DNA from: Mycolicibacterium moriokaense
GTDB taxonomy: Bacteria > Actinomycetota > Actinomycetes > Mycobacteriales > Mycobacteriaceae
Direction of reading: 5' to 3'
NCBI RefSeq assembly: GCF_003347205.1
Contig: NZ_QQBJ01000001.1
Coordinates: 248,001-312,000 of the forward strand
Length of the DNA: 64,000 nucleotides
Below the pieces are notes generated by a model that saw nothing but the letters and a program-made list of their open reading frames with translations, was not told where the DNA came from and made no database searches. Shown in pieces: positions 42,250 to 51,179 of the stretch (position 1 is the first letter of the stretch; every line of letters begins with the position of its first letter). A program made the translations under genes and the position numbers.

Positions 42250-43407
42250 ATGCCCCTGCCCCGCCTCCTGGGAGCGCTCGCGGCGCTCACCGGCCTGCTG
42301 TTGGCCTGCTCGCCCGCTGCCGAGAAGCAAACCACCTCGCCGGAGCCCGGCCCGTCCAACACGTCGATGGACCGGCCGCTGCCCGCCGCGCCGGCACCGC
42401 CCGCGTGCGGGGATGTGCTGGCCACGATGTCGACCCGCGACAAGCTGGCCCAGCTGCTGATGGTCGGCGTCACCGGCGCGGACGACGCGCGCGCGGTGGT
42501 GAGCAACTACCACGTCGGCGGGATCATGATCGGCAGCTGGACCGATCTGTCGATGATGGGCGCGCCGCTGGCCGACATCGCCGCCTCGGCCAACCCGCTG
42601 CCGCTGGCGATCAGCACAGATGAGGAGGGCGGCCGGGTGTCGCGCCTGTCCAGCCTGATCGGCACCCAGCCGTCGCCGCGGGTGCTCGCGCAGACCATGA
42701 CGCCCCCGCAGGTGCACGACATCGCCTTCCAGCGCGGCCAGGCGATGCGCAATCTTGGCGTCACCATCGACTTCGCGCCCGTCGTCGACGTCACAGAAGA
42801 GTCCGACGACGAGGTGATCGGCGACCGCTCGTTCGGCTCGGACCCGGCCCAGGTGGCGGAATTCGCCGGGGCGTACGCCCAGGGGCTGCGCGACGCGGGC
42901 GTGCTGCCCGTGCTCAAGCACTTCCCCGGCCACGGCCACGCGTCGGGTGACTCCCACGAGGGCGGCGTCGTGACCCCGCCGCTGGACGTGCTGATGAACG
43001 ACGACCTGGTGCCGTACCGGACGCTGACGACGCAGGCGCCGGTCGCCGTCATGGTCGGGCACATGCAGGTGCCGGGACTGACCGGCAACGACCCGTCCAG
43101 CCTCAGCCCCGCGGCCTACGGCCTGCTGCGCTCCGGCGGCTACGGCGGCCCGCCGTTCGGCGGGCTGGTGTTCAGCGACGACCTGTCCAGCATGGGCGCC
43201 ATCAACCAGCGCTACACCGTTCCCGAGGCGGTGCTGAAGGCGCTGCAGGCCGGCGCCGACGTCGCGCTGTGGGTGACCACCGACGAGGTGCCCGCGGTGC
43301 TGGACCGGCTGGAGAAGGCACTGGGCGCCGGCGAGCTGTCGCAGGACAGGGTCGACCAGTCGGTGCTCAAGCTGGCGGGCCAGAAGGGCCCGAACCCCAA
43401 GTGCTGA
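42250..43407 (+). CDS. lpqI: Lipoprotein LpqI, family 3 beta-N-acetylglucosaminidase
   Basis: The 385-residue protein has a lipoprotein signal with Cys20 (GLLLAC), then a Pro-rich linker and a GH3 barrel. The KHFPGHGHASGDSHEG segment (from Lys223) carries the NagZ-type Asp234-His236 acid dyad, and FSDDLSSMGA carries the nucleophile Asp. LpqI removes N-acetylglucosamine from muropeptides during wall recycling. ATG 42250 leaves a short divergent region to the DUF2613/aftD genes. Synteny with Rv0237 supports the name. Confidence 0.93.
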   Translation: MPLPRLLGALAALTGLLLACSPAAEKQTTSPEPGPSNTSMDRPLPAAPAPPACGDVLATMSTRDKLAQLLMVGVTGADDARAVVSNYHVGGIMIGSWTDLSMMGAPLADIAASANPLPLAISTDEEGGRVSRLSSLIGTQPSPRVLAQTMTPPQVHDIAFQRGQAMRNLGVTIDFAPVVDVTEESDDEVIGDRSFGSDPAQVAEFAGAYAQGLRDAGVLPVLKHFPGHGHASGDSHEGGVVTPPLDVLMNDDLVPYRTLTTQAPVAVMVGHMQVPGLTGNDPSSLSPAAYGLLRSGGYGGPPFGGLVFSDDLSSMGAINQRYTVPEAVLKALQAGADVALWVTTDEVPAVLDRLEKALGAGELSQDRVDQSVLKLAGQKGPNPKC

Positions 43408-43416
43408 CGCGCTGAG

Positions 43417-44607
43417 CTACAGCGCGTAGACCCGCTCGGCGTTGCGCACGCCGATCATGTCGACGATCGCGATCGCGTCCTGTTCGCCGCAGTCGCCCGC
43501 GCGCACCCATTCGCCGAGCACCAGCCCCATGGCGCGCCGCCACAGCACGGACCCGAGCAGGTGCAGTTCCGGCGGGCCGAAGGCATCCGAGCTGTACAGC
43601 TGCTTGGCGAACGGCGCGGTGTCCAGCGCCTCGCCGACGAGCGCGGTCGATCGGGTGCCCAGATAGTTGATGGCAAGGCCCACATCGAAGTTCACGTGAT
43701 CGAACGCCTGCGCCAGGTAGCCGGCCTGGCGGTGGAACGGGTAGCAGTGCAGCAGCAGCACCGGGACCGGCGCCATGGTCCGCAGTAGCGGCAGCAGCAG
43801 CAGCGGGTCGGTGCGGTTCAGGTCGAGATCACGGTCGCCGAATCCGACGTGCACCTGGATCGGCAGCCCGTGCTGCGCGGCCTCGTGCACACCGAACGCG
43901 ATCAGCGCCGGGTCCTCGACGCGAAGCCCGCCGCCCGCCGCCGCGAGGGCGCGGGCCCGCTCGACGACCGCCGCATCGGTGGGCCTCGACCAATCGATGT
44001 CGAAGTTCGTCCGGTATGCGGCAATGGTTTTGGTGCCGACCACATCCGGTGAGTCCACCGCGTCGCGCAGCGCCGACCGGAAGGCGGCGGGGAAGTCGTC
44101 AGGGTCGGTGCCCGCCTCGAGCAGGTCCTCGGTGAGCCGTTCCAGCCGCAGGATCGACGACGACGGCGTGGCGCTCAACTCGGTCATCTGCTCGGGGGTG
44201 GCGATCTCCTCACCCTTGAACCCGGTGTCGACCACCCAGCGCGCCACCCCCGCCCGCGACAGCATGGCCGTGGTCAGCTCGTCGGGGCCGAACTCGCTTC
44301 GGCGCGCCCAGTAGTCGTCGGCACCCGTGTGCGGCGGCAGCCCCAAAACCGGTGCGCACCAACGACGGATCGCCAGTCCCAGCGGCGAGTCGAACATCGT
44401 CATGAAATCCGGGACCGGGTCGGTGGAGCCCTCGTTGATCGACGCTTCGAAGCCGGGCCTGTCGATCGGCTTGTTGAACGCGCCGTGCACGTGGTGGTCG
44501 ATCAGCGCGATGCCACGCAAATGGTCGGCCAGCGCCGCGGGCACCCTGTCCTCGACGCCTGCGAAGACGTCGGGGGCCTCACCAGCCGGCATACCGGGCG
44601 ACCTCAT
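43417..44607 (-). CDS. Amidohydrolase-family protein (FluG/glutamyl-amide hydrolase-like)
   Basis: The 396-residue TIM-barrel hydrolase has IALIDHHVHG (metal HxH), PIQVHVGFGDRD, LLLHCYPFHRQAG and LYSSDAFGPPELHLLG (Ser-Asp-Ala near the end). The pattern is that of the amidohydrolase domain that in FluG and related proteins is fused to a glutamine synthetase domain. Here the ligase is a separate gene at 47415-48734 in the same operon. Hydrolysis of a gamma-glutamyl amide is therefore a reasonable guess. The start is ATG 44607, overlapping the aminotransferase end by 29 bp, or ATG 44592. Confidence 0.78.
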   Translation of the reverse strand: MRSPGMPAGEAPDVFAGVEDRVPAALADHLRGIALIDHHVHGAFNKPIDRPGFEASINEGSTDPVPDFMTMFDSPLGLAIRRWCAPVLGLPPHTGADDYWARRSEFGPDELTTAMLSRAGVARWVVDTGFKGEEIATPEQMTELSATPSSSILRLERLTEDLLEAGTDPDDFPAAFRSALRDAVDSPDVVGTKTIAAYRTNFDIDWSRPTDAAVVERARALAAAGGGLRVEDPALIAFGVHEAAQHGLPIQVHVGFGDRDLDLNRTDPLLLLPLLRTMAPVPVLLLHCYPFHRQAGYLAQAFDHVNFDVGLAINYLGTRSTALVGEALDTAPFAKQLYSSDAFGPPELHLLGSVLWRRAMGLVLGEWVRAGDCGEQDAIAIVDMIGVRNAERVYAL

Positions 44608-45886
44608 CGGCGTCGACCTTACCGGCGGCGGCGTCGGCGATGGCGTCGCCGATGATGGCGGCCGCCTGCTCCGCCTCCTGCTCGGTGAGGATCAACGGCG
44701 GGGTGATCTCCAGGACGTTGCCGCCGACGTAGTAGACGACCGCCCCCAACTCCCAGGCGCGGTAGACCACCTGGGCGGCGAACCGCGGGTCGCGATCGCC
44801 CGTCTGGGGGTCGACCAGTTCCAGCCCGATCGCCAGCCCGCGCCCCCGCACCTCGCCGATGTGGTCCGCCCCCGGTGTGCCCGCCAGGCCACGCAGCGCA
44901 TCCTGCAGCGCCGCACCGACTTTCGCCGCGTGCTCGGCCAGCTTGTCGGCGACGATGGTGGCCAGCACGGCTCGTCCGGCCGCGGTGCACACCGGGTTTC
45001 CCGCCGTGGTCAGCAGCGCCGCGGCGGGTGGTTCGTCGAGGATCTCCGCGGGCCCGACGGCTGCCGACAGCGGCAGACCCCCGCCGAGCACCTTGCCGAA
45101 TGTCACGATCTCGGGCACCACGCCGTCGTGTTCGAAGGCGTGCATGGTGCCGGGGCGGGCGAGGCCCATCTTCACTTCGTCGCAGATCATCGGGACGCCG
45201 TGCGCCCGGCATCGCTGATGCAGTTGGGCGAGGAAGCCGTCCGGCGGCACCACCAGCCCACCATCGGACAGGATCGGCTCGACGATCAGGCAGGCGATCG
45301 ACCCGGTTGCGAGATGCTTCTCGACGAGAGCCAGGCATTCGGCGACGTCGGCGTCGATGCCCGCCTCCGAGGGCCGAAACGGGTTGGGATACGGCAGGAA
45401 AACGGCGTCGGCATCCGGCGCCGCGCCCGCGTCGACGTGCACGCCGGAGACGCCCATCGCGACTCCGACGCCGCCGTGATAGCTGTGCTCGAACGCGACC
45501 ACCGTGCGCTTGCCCGTTGCGTGCCGACAGGCTCGCAGCGCGACATCGTTGGCGTCGGATCCGGCGTGGCCCAGGTAGACCCGTCGTTCGCCCTCGCCGG
45601 GCACCAAGGCCAGCAGATCCTCGGCCAGCCCCACCGAATCCGGATGCACCGCCGACAGCCCGCCCGCGCCCGCCGCCGTTCGCACCGCGCTGCAGACGGC
45701 CTCCACGACGGCGGGGTGGCCGTGCCCGAGTCCGCTGGCCGTCCAGGTGGCCGACAGGTCGAGCAGTTGGCGGCCGTCCGGGGTGACAAGGGTGCAGCCG
45801 TGTCCGGAGACCACCTCGAGCGGGAAGAACCGCAGCTTCTCGATGCCCGCGATGGCGGCTTCGTCGCGGGCGTAGAGGGTGCTCAC
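44579..45886 (-). CDS. Class III pyridoxal-phosphate aminotransferase
   Basis: The 435-residue PLP enzyme has SATWTASGLGHGHPAVVEAV, then HSYHGGVGVAMG, the carboxylate-binding MICDEVKMGLARPG, and the PLP Lys in EIVTFGKVLGGGLPLSA. Class III transaminases convert terminal amines or omega-amino acids to aldehydes. GTG 45886 overlaps the permease stop as GTGA. In context it could deaminate the free or gamma-glutamylated amine brought in by the permease. Confidence 0.87.
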   Translation of the reverse strand: MSTLYARDEAAIAGIEKLRFFPLEVVSGHGCTLVTPDGRQLLDLSATWTASGLGHGHPAVVEAVCSAVRTAAGAGGLSAVHPDSVGLAEDLLALVPGEGERRVYLGHAGSDANDVALRACRHATGKRTVVAFEHSYHGGVGVAMGVSGVHVDAGAAPDADAVFLPYPNPFRPSEAGIDADVAECLALVEKHLATGSIACLIVEPILSDGGLVVPPDGFLAQLHQRCRAHGVPMICDEVKMGLARPGTMHAFEHDGVVPEIVTFGKVLGGGLPLSAAVGPAEILDEPPAAALLTTAGNPVCTAAGRAVLATIVADKLAEHAAKVGAALQDALRGLAGTPGADHIGEVRGRGLAIGLELVDPQTGDRDPRFAAQVVYRAWELGAVVYYVGGNVLEITPPLILTEQEAEQAAAIIGDAIADAAAGKVDADEVARYAGW

Positions 45887-47385
45887 TTCGGCGCCGGCGT
45901 GGGCTTGAGGTTCAACTCCTCTGACAGCGACTCGCCGACGCGTTTGGCGATGCCGGAGGCCGCCAGCGCGATGATCAACCCGATGATGCACCAGTACAGG
46001 CCGAGAAGTGGTGCAGCCGTGGCAGATTCGGCGTCCTTCACGTTGAACCACAGCACCACCACGATCACCACCGCGCCGATCAGTGGGAGCACGAGACCGG
46101 GTATCTTGCCCTTGCCCTCGTGGATGTGCACGAACTTCGGCGAGCCGACGAACCACGCCGCCGCCAACTCCACCAGCAGATAGCACACCATCAGGCACAC
46201 CGAACCGGCGACGGCGAACAGGAAGTAGGTGTCGATCGCGTCGTTGCCGGTGCCCATGTCGGGCCATCCGACGGCACCGCAGATGAGGTTCACCACCACC
46301 GCGACGAGCACCACCAGCCAGGTGGCACGGCGCGGGCCGCCGGTGTCGGCGTGGATGTGCGCCAAGGCTTTCGGGCCGAAGCCATCGCGCGCGAACGCGT
46401 ACAGCATCCGCCCGGACGTGGCCGACGTGGCCAGGTGGCAGCCGAACGCCGAGACGATCGCGGTGAAGATCACCACCAGCCCGAACCACTGACCGACGTA
46501 GCTGCTGCCGAGGTCGCCCAGGGTGTTGCCGGAACTCTGGAACGCGTCGAGGCCCGCCTGGTCGGTGCCGAACCCGGTCACCTGAGCGAACATCACGACG
46601 ACGAACAGGACACCGGTCAGCATCAGGGTGCCCGCCAGCGCGCGCGGGATGTTGCGGCCGGGGTTGTCGGTCTCTTCACCCAGCGACGCGCACGCCTCGA
46701 AGCCCGCCCACGACAGGAACGCCGCGACCACGCCCGCGAGGACGGCCGAGGGGGAGACCCCGCCGGAGAAGGAGAACACCGAGAAGTCGACTCCCGTCGC
46801 GGGCGCTCCGCCCTTGGCGAAGATCACCACGACGAGCACGACCATCGCCAGGATGCCGATGCCCTCGATCGCCAGCAGGATCTTGGCCAGCAGCCTGATG
46901 TCGCGGCCGGAGAGCAGAACCGAGATCACGGCCGCGATCACGACGACGGCCAACCATGGTGCCTGGTAGGGGTTTTCGCTGTCGGGCTGCAGCTCGGCGA
47001 TGAACGCGTTGGTGAACGCCGCGGTCAGCGCGAGGGTGCCGATGGAGAACGTCCAGTAGGCACCCAGCATCGCGAAGCCGGCGAAGAACCCGGTCCTCGG
47101 CCCGATGGTGCCGCCGACCAGCCCGTACGACGATCCGGCATGGTTGAGGTGGCGGGTCAGCCGCACGAAGCTGTAGCCGACCAGCGACACCCCGACCAGG
47201 CCGATCAGGAACACCAGCGGGATGGACTTGCCGACGGTGCCGATCAGGCCCTGACCGTTGCCCGACATCGCCAGTGTCGGCCCGATCAGCGCGACCGACA
47301 GCGCCACCGCCACCCAGAAGGGCAGCTGCCGGCGCGGGATCTGGTCGACTTCGCTGGGCGGGCCGGCCGGGGTGTCTGTGGTCAT
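45883..47385 (-). CDS. APC-family amino-acid/amine permease
   Basis: The 500-residue protein has about 12-13 membrane helices. N-terminal FWVAVALSVALIGPTLAMSG and LNHAGSSYGLVGGTIGPRTG, and WAGFEACASLGEETDNPGRNIP in the middle, are typical of the APC superfamily of amino-acid and polyamine transporters. AAGGAG seven bases before ATG 47385 fixes the start. It stands between the ligase and the aminotransferase and overlaps the latter, so it probably imports their substrate. Confidence 0.88.
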   Translation of the reverse strand: MTTDTPAGPPSEVDQIPRRQLPFWVAVALSVALIGPTLAMSGNGQGLIGTVGKSIPLVFLIGLVGVSLVGYSFVRLTRHLNHAGSSYGLVGGTIGPRTGFFAGFAMLGAYWTFSIGTLALTAAFTNAFIAELQPDSENPYQAPWLAVVVIAAVISVLLSGRDIRLLAKILLAIEGIGILAMVVLVVVIFAKGGAPATGVDFSVFSFSGGVSPSAVLAGVVAAFLSWAGFEACASLGEETDNPGRNIPRALAGTLMLTGVLFVVVMFAQVTGFGTDQAGLDAFQSSGNTLGDLGSSYVGQWFGLVVIFTAIVSAFGCHLATSATSGRMLYAFARDGFGPKALAHIHADTGGPRRATWLVVLVAVVVNLICGAVGWPDMGTGNDAIDTYFLFAVAGSVCLMVCYLLVELAAAWFVGSPKFVHIHEGKGKIPGLVLPLIGAVVIVVVLWFNVKDAESATAAPLLGLYWCIIGLIIALAASGIAKRVGESLSEELNLKPTPAPK

Positions 47386-47414
47386 CGACGTCTCCTTCGT
47401 GAGCGGGATTGGTG

Positions 47415-48734
47415 TCAGCAGCTCCAGGCCAGGCGCAGCGCCTGGGTGGTCTCGGCGGGTGGCCGGTCGCCGAAGGTGGTGATCTCGTAGCGGCGGACCG
47501 CCACCAGGCCCTCGATCACCGCGGGCGTCAGCAGTTCGGCGGCGACGGGGGAGGCCTCGAGCGCCTTGATCGCCGTCTCCTGGTCGGTGCGCAGCATCGG
47601 CGGCGGCTGCGCAGCCTTGGCCGGGTCCTTCTGCACCTCGGTGGGCAACTCCAGCTCCTGGTCGATGCCGCGCAGGGCGCTGCCGATGAACGCCACCGCC
47701 GCGAGATAGGGGTTTGCGCTGGGGTCGATGAGCTTGAGCTCGATGTTGGCGCCGTGCGGGGTGCCCGGCGTGGCGGCCACGAATCGCACTGCGGCTTCCC
47801 GGTTTTCCAGCCCCCAGCATTGCGCGGCGCCCGCCCAGTTGCCCGGCTTCAGCCGAGCCGCGGAGAGCACCGAGCCCGCGTAGACGCCGAGCAGGTCGGG
47901 CAGGGTCTGCAGCACGCCGGCGATCGCCGACCCGCCGGCAGGCCGGATTCCGTAGGGGCCGTCGCCACCGGAGAGCAGCGGTCCGTCGGCGTCGGCCAGG
48001 GACAGGTGCAGATGAGCGCCGTTGCCGGCCTCGCCCTCGAACGGCACGGGGGAGAACGAGATGCGCAGGCCGTGCCTGGCGGCGGCGCGGCCGATCACGA
48101 TGCGCGCGGCGGCGACCGTGTCGATGGCGGCGACCGGCGTCGCCGGGGCGAGGGAGACCTCGAGCTGGTCGTGGCCGTACTCGGTGTGGATCTGCTCGAT
48201 CGACAGGTCGGCCTGCTCGGCGGCCTCGGCCAGATCGACCAGGAACGCTGAGCGGTCCAGCGACGTCCGCACCCCGTACGGCGACCAGGGGTCGACGGAC
48301 GCGTGCCCTGCGTCGGCGGACAGCATGGTGCACTCCAGTTCGGTGCCGACCATCGCGGTCAGGCCCTTGTCGGCCAGCGCCGACTCGACGGCCTTGAGCA
48401 GCGAGCGCGTGCACAGCGGCGCGGCACCGCCCTGCTGGTCGGTGAGGTCACCCGGCGCCCACGCCACACCGTCGTCGACCAGCCGCAGCTCGGCGGGATT
48501 GATCCGGATTCGCAGGTCGCCGTCGACGCCGATGTTCGGTGTGAAGGCGATGCCGCTGTCGACGCAGAAGACACTCCAGGACGGGGACACGCCCATGCCC
48601 GCACGCTGAAACGCGGGCAGCCGGCGCACCGGCACGTACTTCGCGCGCGTCACCCCCGCCAGATCGGTGATCGAACCCGCCACGAGGCCGACGCCGTGCG
48701 CGCGCAACTCCTCGACGTCTTCGGGCAGCGGCAT
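47415..48734 (-). CDS. Glutamine-synthetase-family ligase (gamma-glutamyl-amine ligase-like)
   Basis: The 439-residue protein is of the GlnA superfamily with reduced conservation. It has VGTELECTML (metal Glu), HTEYGHDQLEVSLAPATP, then FEGEAGNGAHLHLSLAD, and GANIELKLIDPSANPYLA near the end. The canonical NRSAxxRIP loop is replaced, as in GS-like enzymes that glutamylate amines (PuuA, GlnA3, GlnA4) rather than ammonia. It heads the four-gene minus-strand operon; GAGGAGG precedes ATG 48734. Divergent to it are a class II glutamine amidohydrolase and an RpiR regulator. Confidence 0.85.
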   Translation of the reverse strand: MPLPEDVEELRAHGVGLVAGSITDLAGVTRAKYVPVRRLPAFQRAGMGVSPSWSVFCVDSGIAFTPNIGVDGDLRIRINPAELRLVDDGVAWAPGDLTDQQGGAAPLCTRSLLKAVESALADKGLTAMVGTELECTMLSADAGHASVDPWSPYGVRTSLDRSAFLVDLAEAAEQADLSIEQIHTEYGHDQLEVSLAPATPVAAIDTVAAARIVIGRAAARHGLRISFSPVPFEGEAGNGAHLHLSLADADGPLLSGGDGPYGIRPAGGSAIAGVLQTLPDLLGVYAGSVLSAARLKPGNWAGAAQCWGLENREAAVRFVAATPGTPHGANIELKLIDPSANPYLAAVAFIGSALRGIDQELELPTEVQKDPAKAAQPPPMLRTDQETAIKALEASPVAAELLTPAVIEGLVAVRRYEITTFGDRPPAETTQALRLAWSC

Positions 48735-48774
48735 TGAACCTCCTCGTACGTCACGAGTGTGCGGGCCGTATATG

Positions 48775-48791
48775 TCATAAATGTTTCATAA
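48775..48791. promoter_or_regulatory. Direct repeat TCATAA-N5-TCATAA in the divergent promoter
   Basis: The 127-bp gap between the ligase (minus) and the amidohydrolase-type gene (plus) is AT-rich from about 48768 to 48832. TCATAA occurs at 48775-48780 and 48786-48791, one helical turn apart. It is a plausible regulator site between two operons that seem to belong together; the RpiR gene at 49665 is the obvious candidate. This is inference. Confidence 0.35.
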
Positions 48792-48861
48792 TCTCTAAGA
48801 TCTGCGCTAGAGGATTGATTCATTAAATTTTCTGGCCTCGGTCCGACGAAGGGTTTTCGCC

Positions 48862-49668
48862 ATGTGCCGACTCTTGGGCGTCGTCTCCGCCACCCCGGTC
48901 TCGGTCGCCGCGGCCGTCGGAGAACAGGTCCTGGACGACTTCGTCGCGCTGACGAAGATCCACGGCGACGGCTGGGGAGTGGCCCGGGTCCCGGCCGCAG
49001 GCGACGACCCGAGCATCGAGGTCTCGGCGGGCAGCGCGCTGAACGACCCACGGTTCCACGCCGCGACGCACGAGTGGCGATCGGCGGCGAGCCTGGTGCA
49101 CCTGCGCTGGGCGACCACGGGCATCGCCGTCCGGCCGGAGAACTCCCACCCGTTTCTCGCCGAGCGAATTGCCATGGCGCACAACGGCTCGATCAAACCG
49201 ATCGCCGCGCTCGACGAGTTGCTCACCGCCGAGACCGCGGCGACGATCCACGGGTCCACCGACAGCGAGCGCTATTTCGGGCTGATCCGTGCCCACCGCG
49301 CGTCGTCGCCGGATCTGGCCGAGGCGGTCCGCCGCGCGGTCTCGCAGCTGCGTGAGGTCTTTCCCGAGGCCAGCCTGAATGCGCTGCTTCTCGGCGAGGG
49401 CCGGTTGATCGCCGTGCACGCGCACGCCCGCAGCGTGCTACCCGAGGAGGACGTCGCCGAGATCACCGCGGCCGATCTGCCTGCCGAGCACCTCGAGGAC
49501 TATTTCGGCATGCGCTGGGCCCACACCGGCGAGGACAGGATCGTGGTCGCATCGACGGGTTTCGGCGATCTGGACTGGCAACCGCTGGAGTCCGAAACGG
49601 TGACGTCGATATCGATGGATGATCTGTCGATGGTGACACTGCCGCTGTTGACCCCCCTGACCCCGTGA
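48862..49668 (+). CDS. Class II glutamine amidotransferase-like amidohydrolase
   Basis: The 268-residue Ntn-hydrolase has nucleophile Cys2 directly after Met1 (MCRLLGVVSATP). The glutaminase-type motifs are HGDGWGVARV, SLVHLRWATTG (Arg and Thr), HPFLAERIAMAHNGSI, and STDSERYFGLI. No synthase domain is attached, as in EgtC, which hydrolyses a gamma-glutamyl amide in ergothioneine synthesis. In this locus it may remove glutamate from a gamma-glutamyl compound. ATG 48862 is required to place Cys2. It overlaps the RpiR gene as GTGA. Confidence 0.85.
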   Translation: MCRLLGVVSATPVSVAAAVGEQVLDDFVALTKIHGDGWGVARVPAAGDDPSIEVSAGSALNDPRFHAATHEWRSAASLVHLRWATTGIAVRPENSHPFLAERIAMAHNGSIKPIAALDELLTAETAATIHGSTDSERYFGLIRAHRASSPDLAEAVRRAVSQLREVFPEASLNALLLGEGRLIAVHAHARSVLPEEDVAEITAADLPAEHLEDYFGMRWAHTGEDRIVVASTGFGDLDWQPLESETVTSISMDDLSMVTLPLLTPLTP

Positions 49669-50519
49669 CCGGCGAGACCGTGGCGGTGCGCACCGGCGCC
49701 GCGCTGCCCACGCTCAGCAAGGCCGAACGCCGGGTGGGCCGGGCGCTGCTGGCGGACTATCCGAGTGCGGGCCTGGCCAGCGCCGCCCGCCTGGCCGAGC
49801 GCGCCGAGGTCAGCCCGCCGACCGTACTGCGGTTCGCGCAGTCGCTGGGCTACGACGGGTTCACCGATCTGCAGGTCGCGCTGCGCGCCGAACTGTCGGC
49901 GCAGTCGAACGGGCCGATCACCCGGCTGCCGGATGCGCCGCCGGCCGGCGGTCTGCTCGACCGACTGCTGCAGCAGGCCCGCGCCCAGAACGAGCGCGCC
50001 GTGGAAACGCTTGCCGCACTGCCGACTTCGGCGCTGGAGGCCGCGGTCGCATTGCTGTCGGACACCGGCAGGGGGATCTATCTGCACGGCGGCCGGTTCT
50101 CCCATCTGCTCGCCGTCCACCTCGCCGCGCACCTGGAACAACTGCGTCCCGGGGTGCGCTTGCTCAGCGATCCCGACGGCACCGACATGGGCGCGATGCT
50201 CGAGCTGTCGCGCACCGACGTGGTCGTGCTGTTCGACTATCACCGCTACCAGCGCAGCGCCGCGGACCTCGCGCTGCGCGTGCACCGGGCGGGCGCAACG
50301 GTGCTGCTGATCACCGACGACCTGGCCTGCCCGGTCGCGCCCGAGGCCGAGGTGGTGCTGGCCGCGTCCAGCACCGTCGGCACCACCTACCAGAGCATGG
50401 CGGCGGGGTTCCTGCTCACCGAGCTGCTGATTCCGCTGGTGATGGAGGCGCTCGGCGAACCGGCCCGCACCAGGATGGCGCTGTGGGAGGAGCAGCGCCG
50501 GGCCGAGCTACTGCCCTGA
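49665..50519 (+). CDS. RpiR-family transcriptional regulator
   Basis: The 284-residue protein has an N-terminal HTH_6 domain (LSKAERRVGRALLADYP, AERAEVSPPTVLRFAQSLGY, GFTDLQVAL). A C-terminal SIS domain (about 105-255) follows, with IYLHGGRFSHLLAVHLA and DVVVLFDYHRYQRS. RpiR regulators sense phosphorylated sugars or related ligands; in some actinobacteria they also control amine or amino-acid catabolism. GTG 49665 overlaps the amidohydrolase stop, so this gene is coupled to the gamma-glutamyl block and is its likely regulator. Confidence 0.87.
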   Translation: MTGETVAVRTGAALPTLSKAERRVGRALLADYPSAGLASAARLAERAEVSPPTVLRFAQSLGYDGFTDLQVALRAELSAQSNGPITRLPDAPPAGGLLDRLLQQARAQNERAVETLAALPTSALEAAVALLSDTGRGIYLHGGRFSHLLAVHLAAHLEQLRPGVRLLSDPDGTDMGAMLELSRTDVVVLFDYHRYQRSAADLALRVHRAGATVLLITDDLACPVAPEAEVVLAASSTVGTTYQSMAAGFLLTELLIPLVMEALGEPARTRMALWEEQRRAELLP

Positions 50520-50537
50520 ACCGGCTACTCTGGACCG

Positions 50538-51179
50538 ATGGCAGGTGGGACCAAACGGCTGCCGCGTGCCGTCCGCGAGCAGCAAATGCTGGATGCCGCG
50601 GTCCAGATGTTCTCGGTCAACGGCTACCACGAGACGTCCATGGACGCGATCGCCGCACAGGCCGAGATCTCCAAGCCGATGCTCTACCTCTATTACGGCT
50701 CCAAGGAGGAGTTGTTCGGGGCGTGCCTCGACCGCGAGCTGGGCCGCTTCGTCGAGACGGTGCGCGCCGAGATCGACTTCAGCCAGAGCCCCAAGGAACT
50801 GCTGCGCAACGCTGTGCTGTCGTTTCTGAACTACATCGATGCCAACCGCGCCTCGTGGATCGTGCTCTACACCCAGGCGACCAGCTCGCAGGCGTTCGCG
50901 CACACCGTGCGCGAGGGTCGTGAGCGCATCATCGACCTGGTGGCCCGGCTGCTGCAGTCGGGTACCCGGAACCCCGAGCCGGACGCCGACTTCAACATGA
51001 TGGCGGTGGCCCTGGTGGGCGCGGGCGAGGCGGTGGCCAACCGGGTCAGCACCGGTGACGCCGACGTCGACGAGGCCGCCGAGCTGATGATCAACCTGTT
51101 CTGGCGCGGCCTGAAGGGCACACCCAGCGACAAGGACGCCGCCGGCGACAGGGACGCGGCCACCGCGTCCAGCGGCTAG
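50538..51179 (+). CDS. TetR-family regulator (Rv0238-like)
   Basis: The 213-residue protein has a TetR helix-turn-helix (residues about 10-60: AVQMFSVNGYHETSMDAIA and AEISKPMLYLYYGSKEELF) and a variable ligand domain. Position after lpqI in the conserved order suggests the Rv0238 type, which here is displaced from lpqI by the nitrogen block. ATG 50538 lies 18 bp after the RpiR stop. The 3' end overlaps the convergent methyltransferase gene by four bases. Confidence 0.85.
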   Translation: MAGGTKRLPRAVREQQMLDAAVQMFSVNGYHETSMDAIAAQAEISKPMLYLYYGSKEELFGACLDRELGRFVETVRAEIDFSQSPKELLRNAVLSFLNYIDANRASWIVLYTQATSSQAFAHTVREGRERIIDLVARLLQSGTRNPEPDADFNMMAVALVGAGEAVANRVSTGDADVDEAAELMINLFWRGLKGTPSDKDAAGDRDAATASSG

